Source of the DNA: Sipunculus nudus | Lineage: Eukaryota > Annelida > Sipuncula > Golfingiida > Sipunculidae | Reading direction: 5' to 3' | Assembly: GCA_026874595.1 (NCBI GenBank) | Contig: CM049306.1 | Span: forward strand, 29,505,519-29,569,518 | Length of the DNA stretch: 64,000 nt | In this document: positions 37,981 to 50,350 of the stretch, piece after piece | Layout of the letters: the number at the start of each line of letters is the position of its first letter | How positions within the stretch are numbered: the first letter of the stretch is position 1 | Position numbers and translations under genes: made by a program | Notes under the pieces: model-generated | Databases searched by the model: none | Told to the model about the DNA's origin: nothing | What the model saw: only the letters and a program-made list of their open reading frames with translations

Positions 37981-38939
37981 AACTACTGATATGTGTTCCG
38001 AAATGCTAATTATGGAAGCTAAAAGTAAGCATTGAAAGTTAGTATTATTGTATCATGGATATGTATGATTAAAAAGCCCAGTCAGCGTTGCATCATTTTA
38101 CTTAGTTACTAATATAATGCTCTGTTAACAAGATTTTTCATGGGATATACAAACCAACTAAATAACCTCCACACTGAAAATTTTTACCTGAGAACTAATT
38201 TGCATGTTTCTCTTAATTTAAAATACAATCAGGTCCTGTGGATTCCTAGTAGAAATAATATTTTATTTAATTGTGAAAATTATGAAAAATCATCTTGACT
38301 GTGGCATGGTGGCCATGTTTATTAATATGCAGGTTTTTTTCACCCCATGTTTAAAATTCAAAGTGTTTCTTAAAGTCAAAAAATGTGTGCCAGATACAGA
38401 TAGGGAAAGAAAACAAGGAAGATAAAGCAGAAATCTGAGAAAAACCCACACAGTTTGTGGGCGAGTTCTTGGTATTAATTATCATACTGAACTGTGTCAA
38501 CAACAGATCATCCATCCTCTCTGTTGGCATTACATGACTCTGTCTTTATCCTCAGTGACAGGGTATCATAGGTCAGTGTGCTGATATTTAAAAAGAAATG
38601 TTTGGTCACAGGTGTTACCTGGAGTTACCTACCTGGCTTTGATTACAGGTACGTTGTTTATGTACTAAAATTATGCATGTATGTCTACAGATGTGCCAGT
38701 GCTCAGTTTAAATAAAGTTTTTCCTGTGATATCCTCTTGACTAAAGACCTAACCAGGTTGACATTTGAAAAGTAAATTTTCCAAAAATATTGATTACTCT
38801 GATATAATGGTCATGTCAGCATGTATATAGCAGAGATTTGTATCAGTGCATATTTAATGTTTTTTTACATATGCCTTTTAATATTCCACGAAATGTTTAT
38901 TACCAATATGAAACTTGGCATAATGGAATGGTTTTAGTT

Positions 38940-39720
38940 ACACAAGCAAGAACCTGTATCCAAAAAACTGGCCTTATATCACACAAATGAGAAAACTAAG
39001 CATGGAGACTAGCCTTGTATAGCAAAAATGAGAGATCTGCTGGCATGGAGACATGTGTGATACAATAGAAATATGACATATAAGCATAGAGATTGCCTGA
39101 TGTCACACAAATTAGGAACATATGTAGGCATAGAGTCACTCAATTGAGGAACACATAGGCGTAGAGATTTTACCTGATGTCACACAAAGGAGAAATCTGT
39201 AGGAATACTTAAGAGAAACTGACACACAGCTGACTGACGTCAAGGCATAGGGAAGCCTGTTTGCATTCACTTTTTCGGCCATTATTCCTAGGTTCACTCA
39301 TGCATAAGTGACTGTACAATTGTGAATATTCCTTGATGAAGTTCCTGAATCCAGGTTATGTGCCAGATTCACACCAAAATCTAATAGATCCTTCATTGGC
39401 CCATTTCCAAAAAGTCCTGAAAGTTTTATTGGATTCTGCTCATGATTGCTTAAGTTGTCATGTGAACAAACACACAAACTCACATACACAAATGGGGATG
39501 AATGCAAACCTTCCTGGCAGAGGCAAGATCCTGTTTTGCGTTACAGGCCTGCAGCTAATGTCATACAAGAGAGAACGTAGAATGGTTAGGGACATGTAGG
39601 ATAAGGAAGGAAACCAGTTTGGGCAGGACTGGCTCAGTGTCACACAAATGAGGAACTCACCAGCTGAAGGAATTGTTTGGTGTCACACAAATCAGAAGCT
39701 GGTTTGAGTGAACACTTGCC
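38940..39720. repeat. Diverged ~60-bp array (GATGTCACACAAATGAGAAA)
   Basis: Units with GGCATAGAGA, CCTGATGTCACACAAA and GAGGAAC repeat from about 38970 to 39230, and again at 39550-39720 (GCTCAGTGTCACACAAATGA, TTGGTGTCACACAAATCAG). The gap is filled by the element at 39250-39535, so the array appears to have been split by that insertion. Confidence 0.7.
39250..39535 (-). mobile_element. Short element, GGTGTGGATCTG family, - orientation, inside an array
   Basis: On the minus strand it reads GCCTCTGCCAGGAAGGTTTG, a GTGAGTTTGTGTGTTTG run, AAAACTTTCAGGACTTTT, AGATTTTGGTGTGAATCTGG and ATTCACAATTGTACAGTCAC. The opening matches the CCTCCGCCAAGGAGGTTATG start I know for this repeat type, complementary to its CTTGGCGGAGG end. 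The 3' end is decayed. Confidence 0.7.
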
Positions 39721-39859
39721 AGTTGGACACAGATGAGAAACTGATGAGGTTAGGGACTTGTGGAGAACTAGAATTGGCGCTACGGTCAGGATTAGATTGC
39801 ACTGACTAATATGGCTGGGACAAAAAAGTTGCACAAAGGAATACATCTTGTACACCTAG

Positions 39860-42800
39860 TGAAGCTTGTAGCTGGTCTTTATAAACAAAAAAAACCTATG
39901 AAATTATGGTACCTTCTGTCTTAAATAATGGCAGTTTGCTTTGTTTTTGTTAATCTAATCAAGTTTGATTTCTTGGCAAATAATTGTCTTCACACCACTT
40001 GTGTGATCTCCAGTGATTGTCATACATTTATAAAATAGGACGGCATTGTTTATCAGATTCCAAGTCATCCAAAATTCAGTTTGTCTGAAAGGATGTTGTT
40101 AGCTTTTAGGTCTCTGTGATATTTTCAATCGTCTTTCATACAACTGAGTACTACTAGATTATCAGTGCCGTGTGCATTTAAATGTAAAATGTTTGACTGC
40201 AGTAGATGTGTCAGTGGTTTGAAAACTTCAGTATTATATATCTGAATTAAGTTGGATAAAGCAATATTATTTGTGATTTAGTCAAATGAACTTTTTATTT
40301 TATTTTTGTAATTAAAACTGATTAAATTACATCGACAGACAGAAAAAATTTAATACACCTGAGGTTTGACACAGGTTAGTTACACTGGGTAATAATAAAA
40401 TGAAATTTTCCTTAGAAATTATAAGCTATATCATATTGCTTGCAATCTCAGTGCAAAAGGATATTAGTTTAATTAAGCAAGTTCCACAGAACATGGTTTT
40501 ACAGTATTGATGTATCATGCTTTTGATTACACAAACCTTATTCTGTCACAACCGTCCCACTGGAACATACCATGTCAAATTTCTGTTCATCTGTTCATGA
40601 CATGTAGGCAAAAGCTGTTTGGTTGTCTGTATAGGTTGCCAGTGAGGAAATTGACTTGCCTGATACTTCCCCCAGGCAAATGGAAAACCAATTACCTCTA
40701 ACCCTGGAGAGGCAAAGAAACTCCAGGTAATTATATATAAACGGCTGCTGTATGTAAACACATAAAATAGTTAGCATTGTTGTTTAAACTAAGCTGCCAC
40801 TGGTTAAGTTTCCTTTCGGGGATGCAAAATTCTCACATTGTTTTCAGGAAGTTTAAGCACAGGGGTCCAGGGACTTTTATCAAAGGCTCAGTTGGCCCTG
40901 GAGTTTTCATCAGCTGAACATATAGGTCCAGGGAATATTCGTTTAAAAGGATTTATTAAGTCTGTGGCAAAGGGAATATTTGTTTCAACACTGTAACAAA
41001 TATTTTTATTGTAGTTTCATATAAGGCATATTTCCTATCATTACCCCCCCCCCCCCCCCCCCGATGCCTATTTTTATAAAAAAAAAAGAATGAAATGATA
41101 TGTCTTTGTCATACATCATGACCCCTGTTTGATTGTCATGTAGTCTGGTTAATTTGTGCTCCTTGAGCATTTTGAAAAACATATACTTATAACTATGATT
41201 ATTAATAATATAAAAGCAATTTTAAACCTACACAGCATTCTTTGGACTGTTTCTTAGGCTATTCTATTAAGATACTTCCCAGCTTAATCTTTCTTATACA
41301 AACAGTTCATAGCTGAATCTTAACTCCAGATTTATGGTTTCTGTCACTGTATGTATAAATACATTGATGTCAGCCTCCGAAACATGTTCATATTAATTTC
41401 CAGCCAAATATGTTTCGTGGGTTATTGGTTTTGCGGAGTCTTGGTAGTCCACATTAAATGTTGCTCTATGATTTTCTGATTTTGATACCATATCTGTGCA
41501 TTTCAGCTCCTTGGTTTGAGATTAAATTTCCATGTTGATTCATTGATACAGTATAGCTTACATCATTAGTTTAAGATATTTTTTATCTTGGGTTTCACTC
41601 CCAGATAAATGATCTGTCAGTCATGTTCTGGTATTTTTTTGGAATTATGTGATTGTTGGAAGGTGTTTGTATGATAACAAGATGCAGAGCAACAATACAT
41701 ATTTTACAGGAAATTACCCAGGAGATGTGTTGGTAATTTATACCTGTTTAATTTGGCTTTATCTGAAGTTGAAGAAAATGTAATTAGTGGTTCAGTTATA
41801 TGATACATCATTTGTGTTCCAATATATTTTGAATGTTTAGTTTGAGGTGTTAACAAGATACCTAAGTGTTGTGAAACAATATCTGTTTAATATAAAATTA
41901 CCTTACAGATTTTATGGCTGATACAGTATATCTGTTTAGTGTAGTTAAAGATAATATAACTAGTGTTCCATTTAGGAGAAGTATTATTCATCATTTGACA
42001 TATCTTATGAATATTGGAGCTAGGTGTAGGATTACTAAATATGAAGCTCAGCAATGTTTATTTAAGATAAAAAAAATGTATGCTGGTTGATGCAATGCAT
42101 CTGTGTTGTTAGCATCATTGGTTCAAGATAATTTTAAACTTGCATTCTAATTAAATGGATTATTTCATGTGTAAATTAGACCTAGCTGTGGAATCAGTGG
42201 GTGTAGAGAAACAGTGTAGCTTGTTATCATTATTAGAAATTAAATTTTAAATAAATATAGCAGCATCTGGTATTCAGTCACCTTTTGCACTGAGGGTTGG
42301 CTTGACTAATGTCTGATCACAGATAATATTTTATGTTCATACAAGAACATTAAATTACCAGCATACATGCCTATCATGGGGATCGTGGTCATATGTCGGG
42401 TGTTTATCCGTCATCTATTGCACACGTTCATAATAAGAGTCTGTATAAGGGCCAAAGCCTGGCTTTTTGTTGTCATTTCCTGTTAAAACCCTATGATGGC
42501 CAGCCATATAAGAGCGGGAATATCAGGGTAGCAATTACCTTGCCCCTAGTCAAATTACCTTGCCCCTAGTCACCACCCCTCATAGAACCAGCTGATTATA
42601 TTTAGTTTATTTAACATTTGGGAGAGTCCACTGGGACATGTGGGGATGGCAGGATGTGGAGCCTGATGGTAGGAGGCTTAGTGTTGCCAAGCAGGCCTAG
42701 CATAAACTGTGAAGGGGACCGAACAGAGAGTGGGAAGCCCCTATTGGTGGTGGCGCTAGGCCCAGCTAATTGGTTCTTTAATTAAAGGCAGTGCAGGTCC

Positions 42801-44260
42801 CAAGTGGACAGAGGAAAGTGGGGGTTAGAATTTGAATGTGGGAGACAAAATGGGAGACAGATAGATGAGGGCTCACTGTGAACTGGAGTTTACCATGGTC
42901 AGACCCGCAGGAAAATCACCCAAGAGGCCCAAAGTTGGAGTGAGTACATGCAGGTTTAACATTTAATACAGGGATATACCAGTTACAGTGTGGTTCACAT
43001 ACTGACAGAGCTGTTCTTATACCAGACCTTCAGATGTGACACGCAATAAAAGAGGAAACTGTACCAACCTGCATGTATTCATAGGTTCTCCATTGAAGGA
43101 TTTTATACATTGTCAACTTGTGGTTTTATGGATAACATCTTGATGGTAGGTTTGTGCATGAGCAGATATATTGTAGAAATACAATAATACAGAAAAGAAG
43201 AGCTGGATTCTATATAATGGAGGATAGCTTGTTTAGAGGTAAGTATGTGACAGTGTATACAACATGGTGATGGAAGCCATTGGTACACTGTATGTAATTC
43301 ACTGTCAGTATAGAAAATAAGGAGATATTTGTGGTTTGTGAAGTCTCTGAACCAAGTCAACTCACTTTCCTTTATATATGCCTGACTTATTCTTTTTTTT
43401 TCTGTTCATGAGGTTACTTCTGCATATTTGCTATGGATTTTTAAAAGCCGTTTAAACCAAGTTCTTGCTCTGCAGTGCAGGTATACAGGTTTGTCATTGG
43501 TTTATGTTCTAAGTGTAAAACACAATGTAAATTGAAAATCTTTTAACTGCATTATAAATTTTAAATAGTCATTGTAGCAGTTTTCACTTATAATTAAGTT
43601 TTATCAAATATATTCAACTTTGCCAGAATCCATACATAAGACTGGTATTTTGGGCAGATATGTTTGGTATAAGCCCCATAGTAGCCTTCCCAGGGTACCC
43701 GCTTTTCCATGCTGGGTTTTAAAAGCTGTGGCCATATTGGTTTACAAGTTGCATAGGCCTTTAATTCCCGGGTAATGTAGGTCAGCTGACAGGGGTAGGG
43801 TAAAGCAGATCACCCCCAGGCCACATACCAAGGCATCTGTTGTGTAGCCCCCAATGACCAACTACACGTGTGAATGGACCATTTGTGCCCCATTCTTAGT
43901 CCCAAGTATTCAGCAGGCTGCAGACCCACATAGTGTCTGCCCCCCTCACACCCTGGCACTTCAACCACGCAACACAGCTTTGTATGTAGTCATGATGGAA
44001 ATGGTTCCTTTATTGTCCCTGCTTGTTTCATGCTGAAATTGTGCAGAGAAGCAGAGATACCTAGGTGGAAATGCAAAATCCTGCCCACACACAGTTTTCT
44101 TGTTGTATTGGTATTGCAGGTGACAGGTCAGTTTGTGACAGTGATACCTTGAGCCAAATCCAGGCAGTTTTCCCATATTTCTGAAACAAGAGGGCACTGT
44201 GTATGAGGGATGATGAAGGTATTTAGTTAGTCAAGTGTTGGTATATTTTAATTTTTACAT
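39860..44260. other. Non-coding sequence with GC-raised blocks
   Basis: No gene recognised. A 19-base C run is at 41044-41062. TTACCTTGCCCCTAGTCA is duplicated in tandem at about 42536-42572. GC is raised at 42500-42960 and 43680-43990 with no convincing frame. Confidence 0.4.
41044..41062. repeat. Poly(C) run of 19
   Basis: An uninterrupted C run between ATTA and GATG in AT-rich DNA. Confidence 0.95.
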
Positions 44261-44269
44261 CACATATCA

Positions 44270-44740
44270 TCCAAGGATTTCTCAGATGATCCATTAAGTT
44301 TTCCCATTATTTCCTTAACTGAATTAGAGAGGGTAGCTAAAAGACTGCACTGTGAGTATTAGGAAAGATGGATGTGCCAATTTGACAGTATAAGGAATAA
44401 AAGTGTTTAAATAGCTTATCAGGCTATTTTTGCCCAAAAAAAAGAAGAATTATTTCAACAACTGAGGTGCAGAGATTAGTCAGGAGATGGCTCTGTTTGT
44501 ATTAGAGCAAATTTAGGTTACAATTTGACAGTAAAAGATACAAAAGTGTTTACATCACTTATCGCAGATTTCGGCATGGTTTTTGCAAAAAAAATCCAGG
44601 CAGTTTTGAATTTTCTCCATTATTTTCTGAGAATTTTTTAGAGGATAACACTGTGAGAAAGTGGAGGTAGCCATATGACAGTAGAATTTATAACATTTTT
44701 AATTTCCCTTATCAACCTGGTTTTTGCAGTATATGACTAA
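44270..44740. repeat. Diverged ~145-bp tandem, three copies
   Basis: TTTGACAGTA...AAAGTGTTTA...CTTATC...GTTTTTGCA recurs at about 44381, 44524 and 44674, with CACTGTGAG-type words before the first and last copies. Spacing is 143-150 bp. It is not similar to the 145-bp array at 37 kb. Confidence 0.6.
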
Positions 44741-44744
44741 TTTG

Positions 44745-47690
44745 TAACATTACTGATGAGAATAGACAGAAATGTCAATATCAGGGATTGGCTTGAGAAG
44801 TTTTATTTCATATCAGTATTTTTATGACAGGAGAGTGCATTAAACTTAATTAAACAACCACTTGATGGTCCTGATAGCAACATAACCATCGCCAAGCAAT
44901 AGTAGAAGTACCATGTTGATGTGATGACACCACCAAAAAAGCTTCCATGTTGTAGTTGCATATAATAATTAATATCCATCAAGTATCCAGACAGACCATT
45001 AAAATTTTGTAATACAAAGTAGGAGTAATCTAAAAACTGGTGCAGATTGCTGATCTAATTGAAGAAATTGTATGGGAAATAGTTGAAGATCGTGATATTT
45101 GTCAGAGCCATCATTAATCATGTCTAGTCCTGTCAGAGTCTTTGATAATTGTATAGGTTCTCTTCAATTTATCAATATGCTAATATATCATACAGGTTTT
45201 GTATGGTAAGTAATTTCTTACTTACATATAAACTTATTCTTTCAGGTATTCTTAATATAATACTGAAGCTTAGCCAAAGTCAAGAGTAACCATTAGGGCA
45301 CTAAAAGGAACTCTTTGTAAAAAAAAAAATGTTCCAGGAGATGGACTAGGTTTTAACCATGAGCATTTGACATCTGTAGCAAATAACAGCCCCCCCCCCC
45401 CCCCACTTTTAGCACTTTCTAGCAAGTTCAAAATCTTTTGTATATATATGTCTGTCAGATATGGTTTGATAGTGGTTCCATATCATGATATGTGTTCATC
45501 TTGTGGTCAGGATAGAATATTTTTTTATGTATATTTAAGTTTAACTAAATGCCAGTGTCTGGTTGGGTCAAGTGTCAGAGGAGTGTGATCCCATAGTAAT
45601 AACTGACATTTTTCACAACATTTCTAAAATGGTCAAAAAGTGGTTTTAGCAAGAAGGAAGTTGAAATTAGCCACTCCCTGACTGTGAGCACATCAGGCAT
45701 AAACATCTGTGGAAGATAGGAAGCCAAAAGTGTCATGCATTTGTTAGGTTAGTGTGTTTTCGGTAACTGGAATCAGGAAAGGTTCATGCGTATTTTGTTA
45801 ATCGAATCTAGAAATGTTCCTTGATCATTAATTGCTTCAGAAAAATAACCATGGACAGATAAACAGAGCTAGAGTTTTATAAATGTACAGATTTATCACA
45901 AGCCTTTAAATAAAGCACAAGACAAAATTCACAAAAAAGTCAAAATATTAAACCAAGCCATAATTGATAAAAACTGTGTTTACAAATATTATTAATAAAT
46001 TGCTTGACTTGAAAATTCAGAATTTCAAATTATTCAGAAATATGTTCCTATTTTAAGTGTAGCTTGTAATTACAGACTTCATTTGCAGTTGATTGATTTT
46101 CATTTTGTATCCTCGGGTTTGTTTGGAAACTTTGAATTCTGCCTTCAGAACAATTAAGGTCAGGACATATTAAATTCTCACATATTTCAGTTGGTTATTA
46201 CAGTGATAGATCACCAGTTGTTTCCATGGTAATTAAAGTGCGTTGTGTTGTAATGCATCACAGAAGGTTTGTTGTAGCAGTTAATATTAATTCTGGTTTA
46301 ATACATGTGAGGACTGGAGAATCAGAGCAAATATAATATCCTTGATGCTTTATCTAAAGGCATTTACATTTATAACAATGTTTTTATACGTATTGATTTA
46401 TGTTCAGTTTCATGTGCCAGGTAAGTTTATATGTCAAAATGAAATAGTGCCAACATTTGTATGCAAAAATTAAAAAAAAAAGTATTATTTATACAAATGA
46501 CAGAAGTTGTTAGCTTCAGAAGTAGTTACTGATTGATGCTAAAGAAATAGAATACCACAAAATGCCTTAAAATATGTAAAATTAAATAATTCTATAGTAT
46601 ATTTACCCATACCACACTTCTGTGTGTAACAAATTATGATGCGCTCAAGGGGAAATTTTATAACTGAAAATCTGAAATGAGGTTTGGAATATTTCCATTA
46701 TAATCAGGACCTTTTATTTGCCTGACTTCATTTCCACGACCAACACCAGCCAGTTCAGTGACATACTTTAGTGACATGGCACCCATTGAAGCTACATTTA
46801 CACAATTTGTATTCCTGTTACCAAACTTCGAACAAACCAGCAAACAATGATGGATTCATAATCTCCTTTGCAGAGATAATTAAGTACATTATTAAAACAT
46901 TTATTAAATATATTTAATATTAAAGGAAAATAAAAAGTGGAAGTATTCTCTGACTCATTTGTGACTTTTCTTAAAGGATGTCAAGAGGCATTATCTACTT
47001 TCAGATCATTAACTAAATCTACAGGTAATTGTTTGCATATATCGTATATTCATGCCTGAAAGCTATTTTAAAATAAAGGACAGTTCTCAAGGACACATCG
47101 CCAGACAAGCAGAGACAAGCTCTAGATTATGCCTGCCCTGGGTTTAAAACATAGCAGATGTTATGTATGGCTGTAAAAAGTTTCAGGACATCTTTGTGTA
47201 TGACCATGGAGACTGGAACATCATCTGACTGTATCCCAATCCTTCCCATAATCCATTGCTGTCAATCTTGAAGGTAGCCCTGCCCTGGTTCATTGCACTG
47301 TTTGATTGACATGCCATCTTGGCATTTGAGTTGTCCTACACATTTTGGATATTCTTCTTATTAGTTGGATATTTAGAATTTATTGTAGGAGTTGTTTGAT
47401 TAGTATGGACTTTTAAGTGATAGCACAGGGATTTGTTTTTCTTTTAGTCATGCTTATTCTAATTTATTTTAAAATGATATAATTTGTATCATGCTGATGA
47501 TTTGGTCAGTTATGATAGGTCCTAAAGAGTAAAACAAACCCAGTGAAAATGATATGTTTGGGTAATTAGACAAATGATTCTTAAATAAGTAAATTTAAAA
47601 ATAAATTAATTAATTAATGTTGAAAATGATGAATTGGTCATGTCACCAGTCACTGAAATCCAGATCATGAAATTCAAGGAAGAATTGCAG
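44745..47690. other. Non-coding sequence
   Basis: AT-rich with no gene recognised; a 15-base C run lies at 45390-45404. Confidence 0.4.
45390..45404. repeat. Poly(C) run of 15
   Basis: An uninterrupted C run after AACAG. Confidence 0.95.
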
Positions 47691-47699
47691 TGGCAAAAG

Positions 47700-47860
47700 T
47701 ACTTTAATATGGAATGTAGCCGACACAAGGACTGAAAGGAGAGTAGCTGATACAAGGACTGAAAGAAGAGTAGCTGATACAAGGACTGAAGGGAGAATTT
47801 CTGGCATAAGGACTGAAAGGAGAGTAGCTGGCACAAAGACTGAAAGGAGACTAGAGAAAA
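47700..47860. repeat. 27-bp minisatellite
   Basis: Units of GAGTAGCTGATACAAGGACT then GAAAGGA repeat; GTAGC falls at 47716, 47743, 47770 and 47824, with a variant at 47797, so the period is exactly 27. The minus-strand periodic frames (LLSVLVSAT repeats) follow from the period and are not taken as coding. Confidence 0.9.
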
Positions 47861-48190
47861 TGAAAAGAACTGGAGCAATGAACAAAAAGGATATGAAAGG
47901 AGAATATTTTTGGGGGGAAAAACTTGAAAAGGAGAATAGCTGATAACAGAAAAGGGCTGAAGGAAGGGTAGCTTGAAAGGATATGTAGGGAGAATAGTTC
48001 TAAAAGAAGAACTGAAGGGAGAAAGGCTGAAATGTATGAGAGGAGAGTTTCTTTAAAAAAAAACTTATGGGAGAGCAGCTGAAAAAAAGTGAAAATAGAT
48101 TTTAAAAAATGAACTGAAAGGAAGGAAACAAGTTGAATAAAGAACCAAAAGGAAAGAAACAGAAAAAAAGCACTAAAAGGAGACATGATC
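47861..48190. repeat. Purine-rich degenerate flank of the 27-bp array
   Basis: The + strand is mostly A and G, with GAAAGGAGAATAG, GGGAGAATAG and CTGAAGGGAGAAAGG words at irregular spacing. It looks like decayed array units. The 113-codon minus-strand frame rich in F, L and S follows from this composition. Confidence 0.6.
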
Positions 48191-48217
48191 ACATGGTCAA
48201 AGACTCAAATGATAATA

Positions 48218-48401
48218 CAGTAAAACCTAATTGTGTCGAACTCGCTTAAGTCGAATACCCCGCTTATGTCGAAGTTACGGACTCGATATTCCGGACAACT
48301 CTAGTTAAATTATAACCAAACAAAACCCACTTGTGTCGAAGATCGGATGTGTCAAGGTTTTCTGAGGGTCCCTTCGACTTCGACACAAAGAGGTTTCACT
48401 G
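48218..48401. mobile_element. 184-bp TA-flanked inverted-repeat element (MITE), copy 3
   Basis: Begins CAGTAAAACCTAATTGTGTC and ends GACACAAAGAGGTTTCACTG; the inverted repeat extends further inward as GTGTCGAA pairing with TTCGACAC. TA lies directly outside both ends (48216-48217 and 48402-48403). Several TGTCGAA words make its body CpG-containing compared with its flanks. Confidence 0.85.
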
Positions 48402-49841
48402 TAAATTTCAAAATACTGCAAGTTTATTGAGTGATGGTTGATCTCTTTTAAGTATTGACATGTCTCAGGCATTTTTTCTTACTATTTGGAAATGGCAACT
48501 TGAGGTACTGTTATAACATTTTGCATGACAGACAGACATTATTACACCAGGCAAATGTTAATCAGTTCGTGTGGGAACAGCTTACAAGACTTGGAAATAT
48601 GTTAATGGATCTGTAAACTCCAGCTGGATGTTAAACGACCATAGTGAATTTTTTTAAATTTAACATGTGTCTGCCATGGTCCCTAGACACATTAGACCAT
48701 TAGTTGTGTCTGGTGTTCAGTTACCATGGAGATAACCTTGAATTATTTTGATTATTAATCAAAATCAGTTAGATTTTATTACATTATCAATTCATCAATA
48801 ATAACCCATTCTATTAATTTTGATGAGATTATAATGGTGTTTGTGGTCTATTAATTTGGCCAATTAATCATAATTATGGTATCTCTAGAAGATAATCAAG
48901 ATGATTTATTAATATTTTATTATTTTTTTTTTCTTAATTTAGTATCTATTCAGTGATGCTTAAAACTCCACTTAAATTGACCAGATTACAAAAACTTGTT
49001 TTCCAAAATAAAAAAAATTTATTCATTTAACAATAAAACTGATTGTTCCAACAAAAGCATATAAGTGGTCCACAAGACAACAAATTATAAAAATTTAGTT
49101 TTCCATAGCAGGAGCAAGCAGTGTTGTCTTTGTGTTTTCAAAACAACTCAAGCAAAATGAAAATAAGCATTTCTCCAGTGAAAAAGTGTTGCCTGCCTGT
49201 CAAGAGTGATCAATTTGGGCCTCTTTTTTTTAATTGTCTCTGAAGCAGACATATAACTACCATTGACCTATACTCTTAATAATATCCTGTGAATTACACA
49301 TATCAAAATCAGCACTGATAAGCATAGATATTGTTTTAATAAATCAAATGTAGCTCATCAGGAATACTGGGAGATGAAATGGTTTTCATTAGGGACAAAT
49401 CTTCATTGTATTGTATTTGTACACAGTGATACAGTCTCCTAACACTTCGTGATTGGAAATTGACAATGGACATTTTAGGTTTACGGATATTGTTGTTACG
49501 TACAGCTAGGTGATATATATTAATGTCAGCATCTGTTTGAAATAGCAATATATGTATGATGTAAAGTCTCAATGGGAATATGCCAGAAAAAGCAAGATGT
49601 GAATACTGCATATTGTGCATATTATATGTGTGTGTATGAGAGAGCAAGAAAAAGACCAAGAAACAAATAAATGCTGAGAAATGTGAACATGTAAATATGT
49701 GTATGCATGCATGCAAGAAAGGGAGAGTGATAAGAATAGTTAACTGCGTCAGGTTTTCATTAGCTTTCTAACAGTTGGGGAAGAAATGTGCATTTATTAT
49801 TTGATTTATATAAGTGAATATATGTTTATATGTGAGTCTGG

Positions 49842-49875
49842 GAGAGAGAGAGAGAGGGAGAGAGGGAGAGAGAGA
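49842..49875. repeat. (GA)n microsatellite
   Basis: GAGAGAGAGAGAGGGAGAGA with GGGA interruptions. Confidence 0.9.
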
Positions 49876-50274
49876 AAATAAATTTAATGCAACCTCACTT
49901 TATACTTATTTTAACTAGAATATTTTAAAGGAAGAGTTGCAGTACACATGAAATTCACGTTTACTCTCAGAATATAGCAGTTTGTTACATATATAGTGAC
50001 AGTCTGTATAAAAGGGACAGCTGTAAATTGAAAGCACATGGTCCAGACATAGTGGTAAGATGCACCACACTGTGCCCATCCTTACCTTCAGACTGCCACA
50101 TAGTAAAGATAAATTCTGCCTCTATAGGACTCATTATCTGTTGAACTGCTGCATATGTGATACAGAGTACACACGGGGCTGAATTCTGTGCCAAGATATG
50201 ATAAATGGTGGTGGTCCCACTGGATGCTGGTCCCTGTTACCAGCTGATGTCATGTGCCAGGTCTGGCTTACTGG

Positions 50275-50350
50275 AAACCTGCTTTGGTGGTCTAGGGGTA
50301 AAACAGGATCCAAAGCTGGAAGATCATGAGAAAGAATCTCAGCCAAGACA
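50275..50350 (+). mobile_element. Possible tRNA-derived SINE head
   Basis: TGGTCTAGGGG matches the polymerase III A-box consensus TRGYNNARNNG. About 45 bp on, AGATCATGAGAAAGAATCTC then AGCC resembles a decayed B box and T-arm (GGTTCGAATC). Spacing is right for a tRNA-like promoter, but the B box has lost its core GGTTC. Confidence 0.4.

Noticed and set aside
47606-48192. Three minus-strand frames rich in L, S, F and V
   Set aside because: Follow from the 27-bp period and purine-rich + strand.
49336-49716. 126-codon minus-strand frame with a hydrophobic start
   Set aside because: No family resemblance; AT-rich, and includes a CA/GT-rich stretch.
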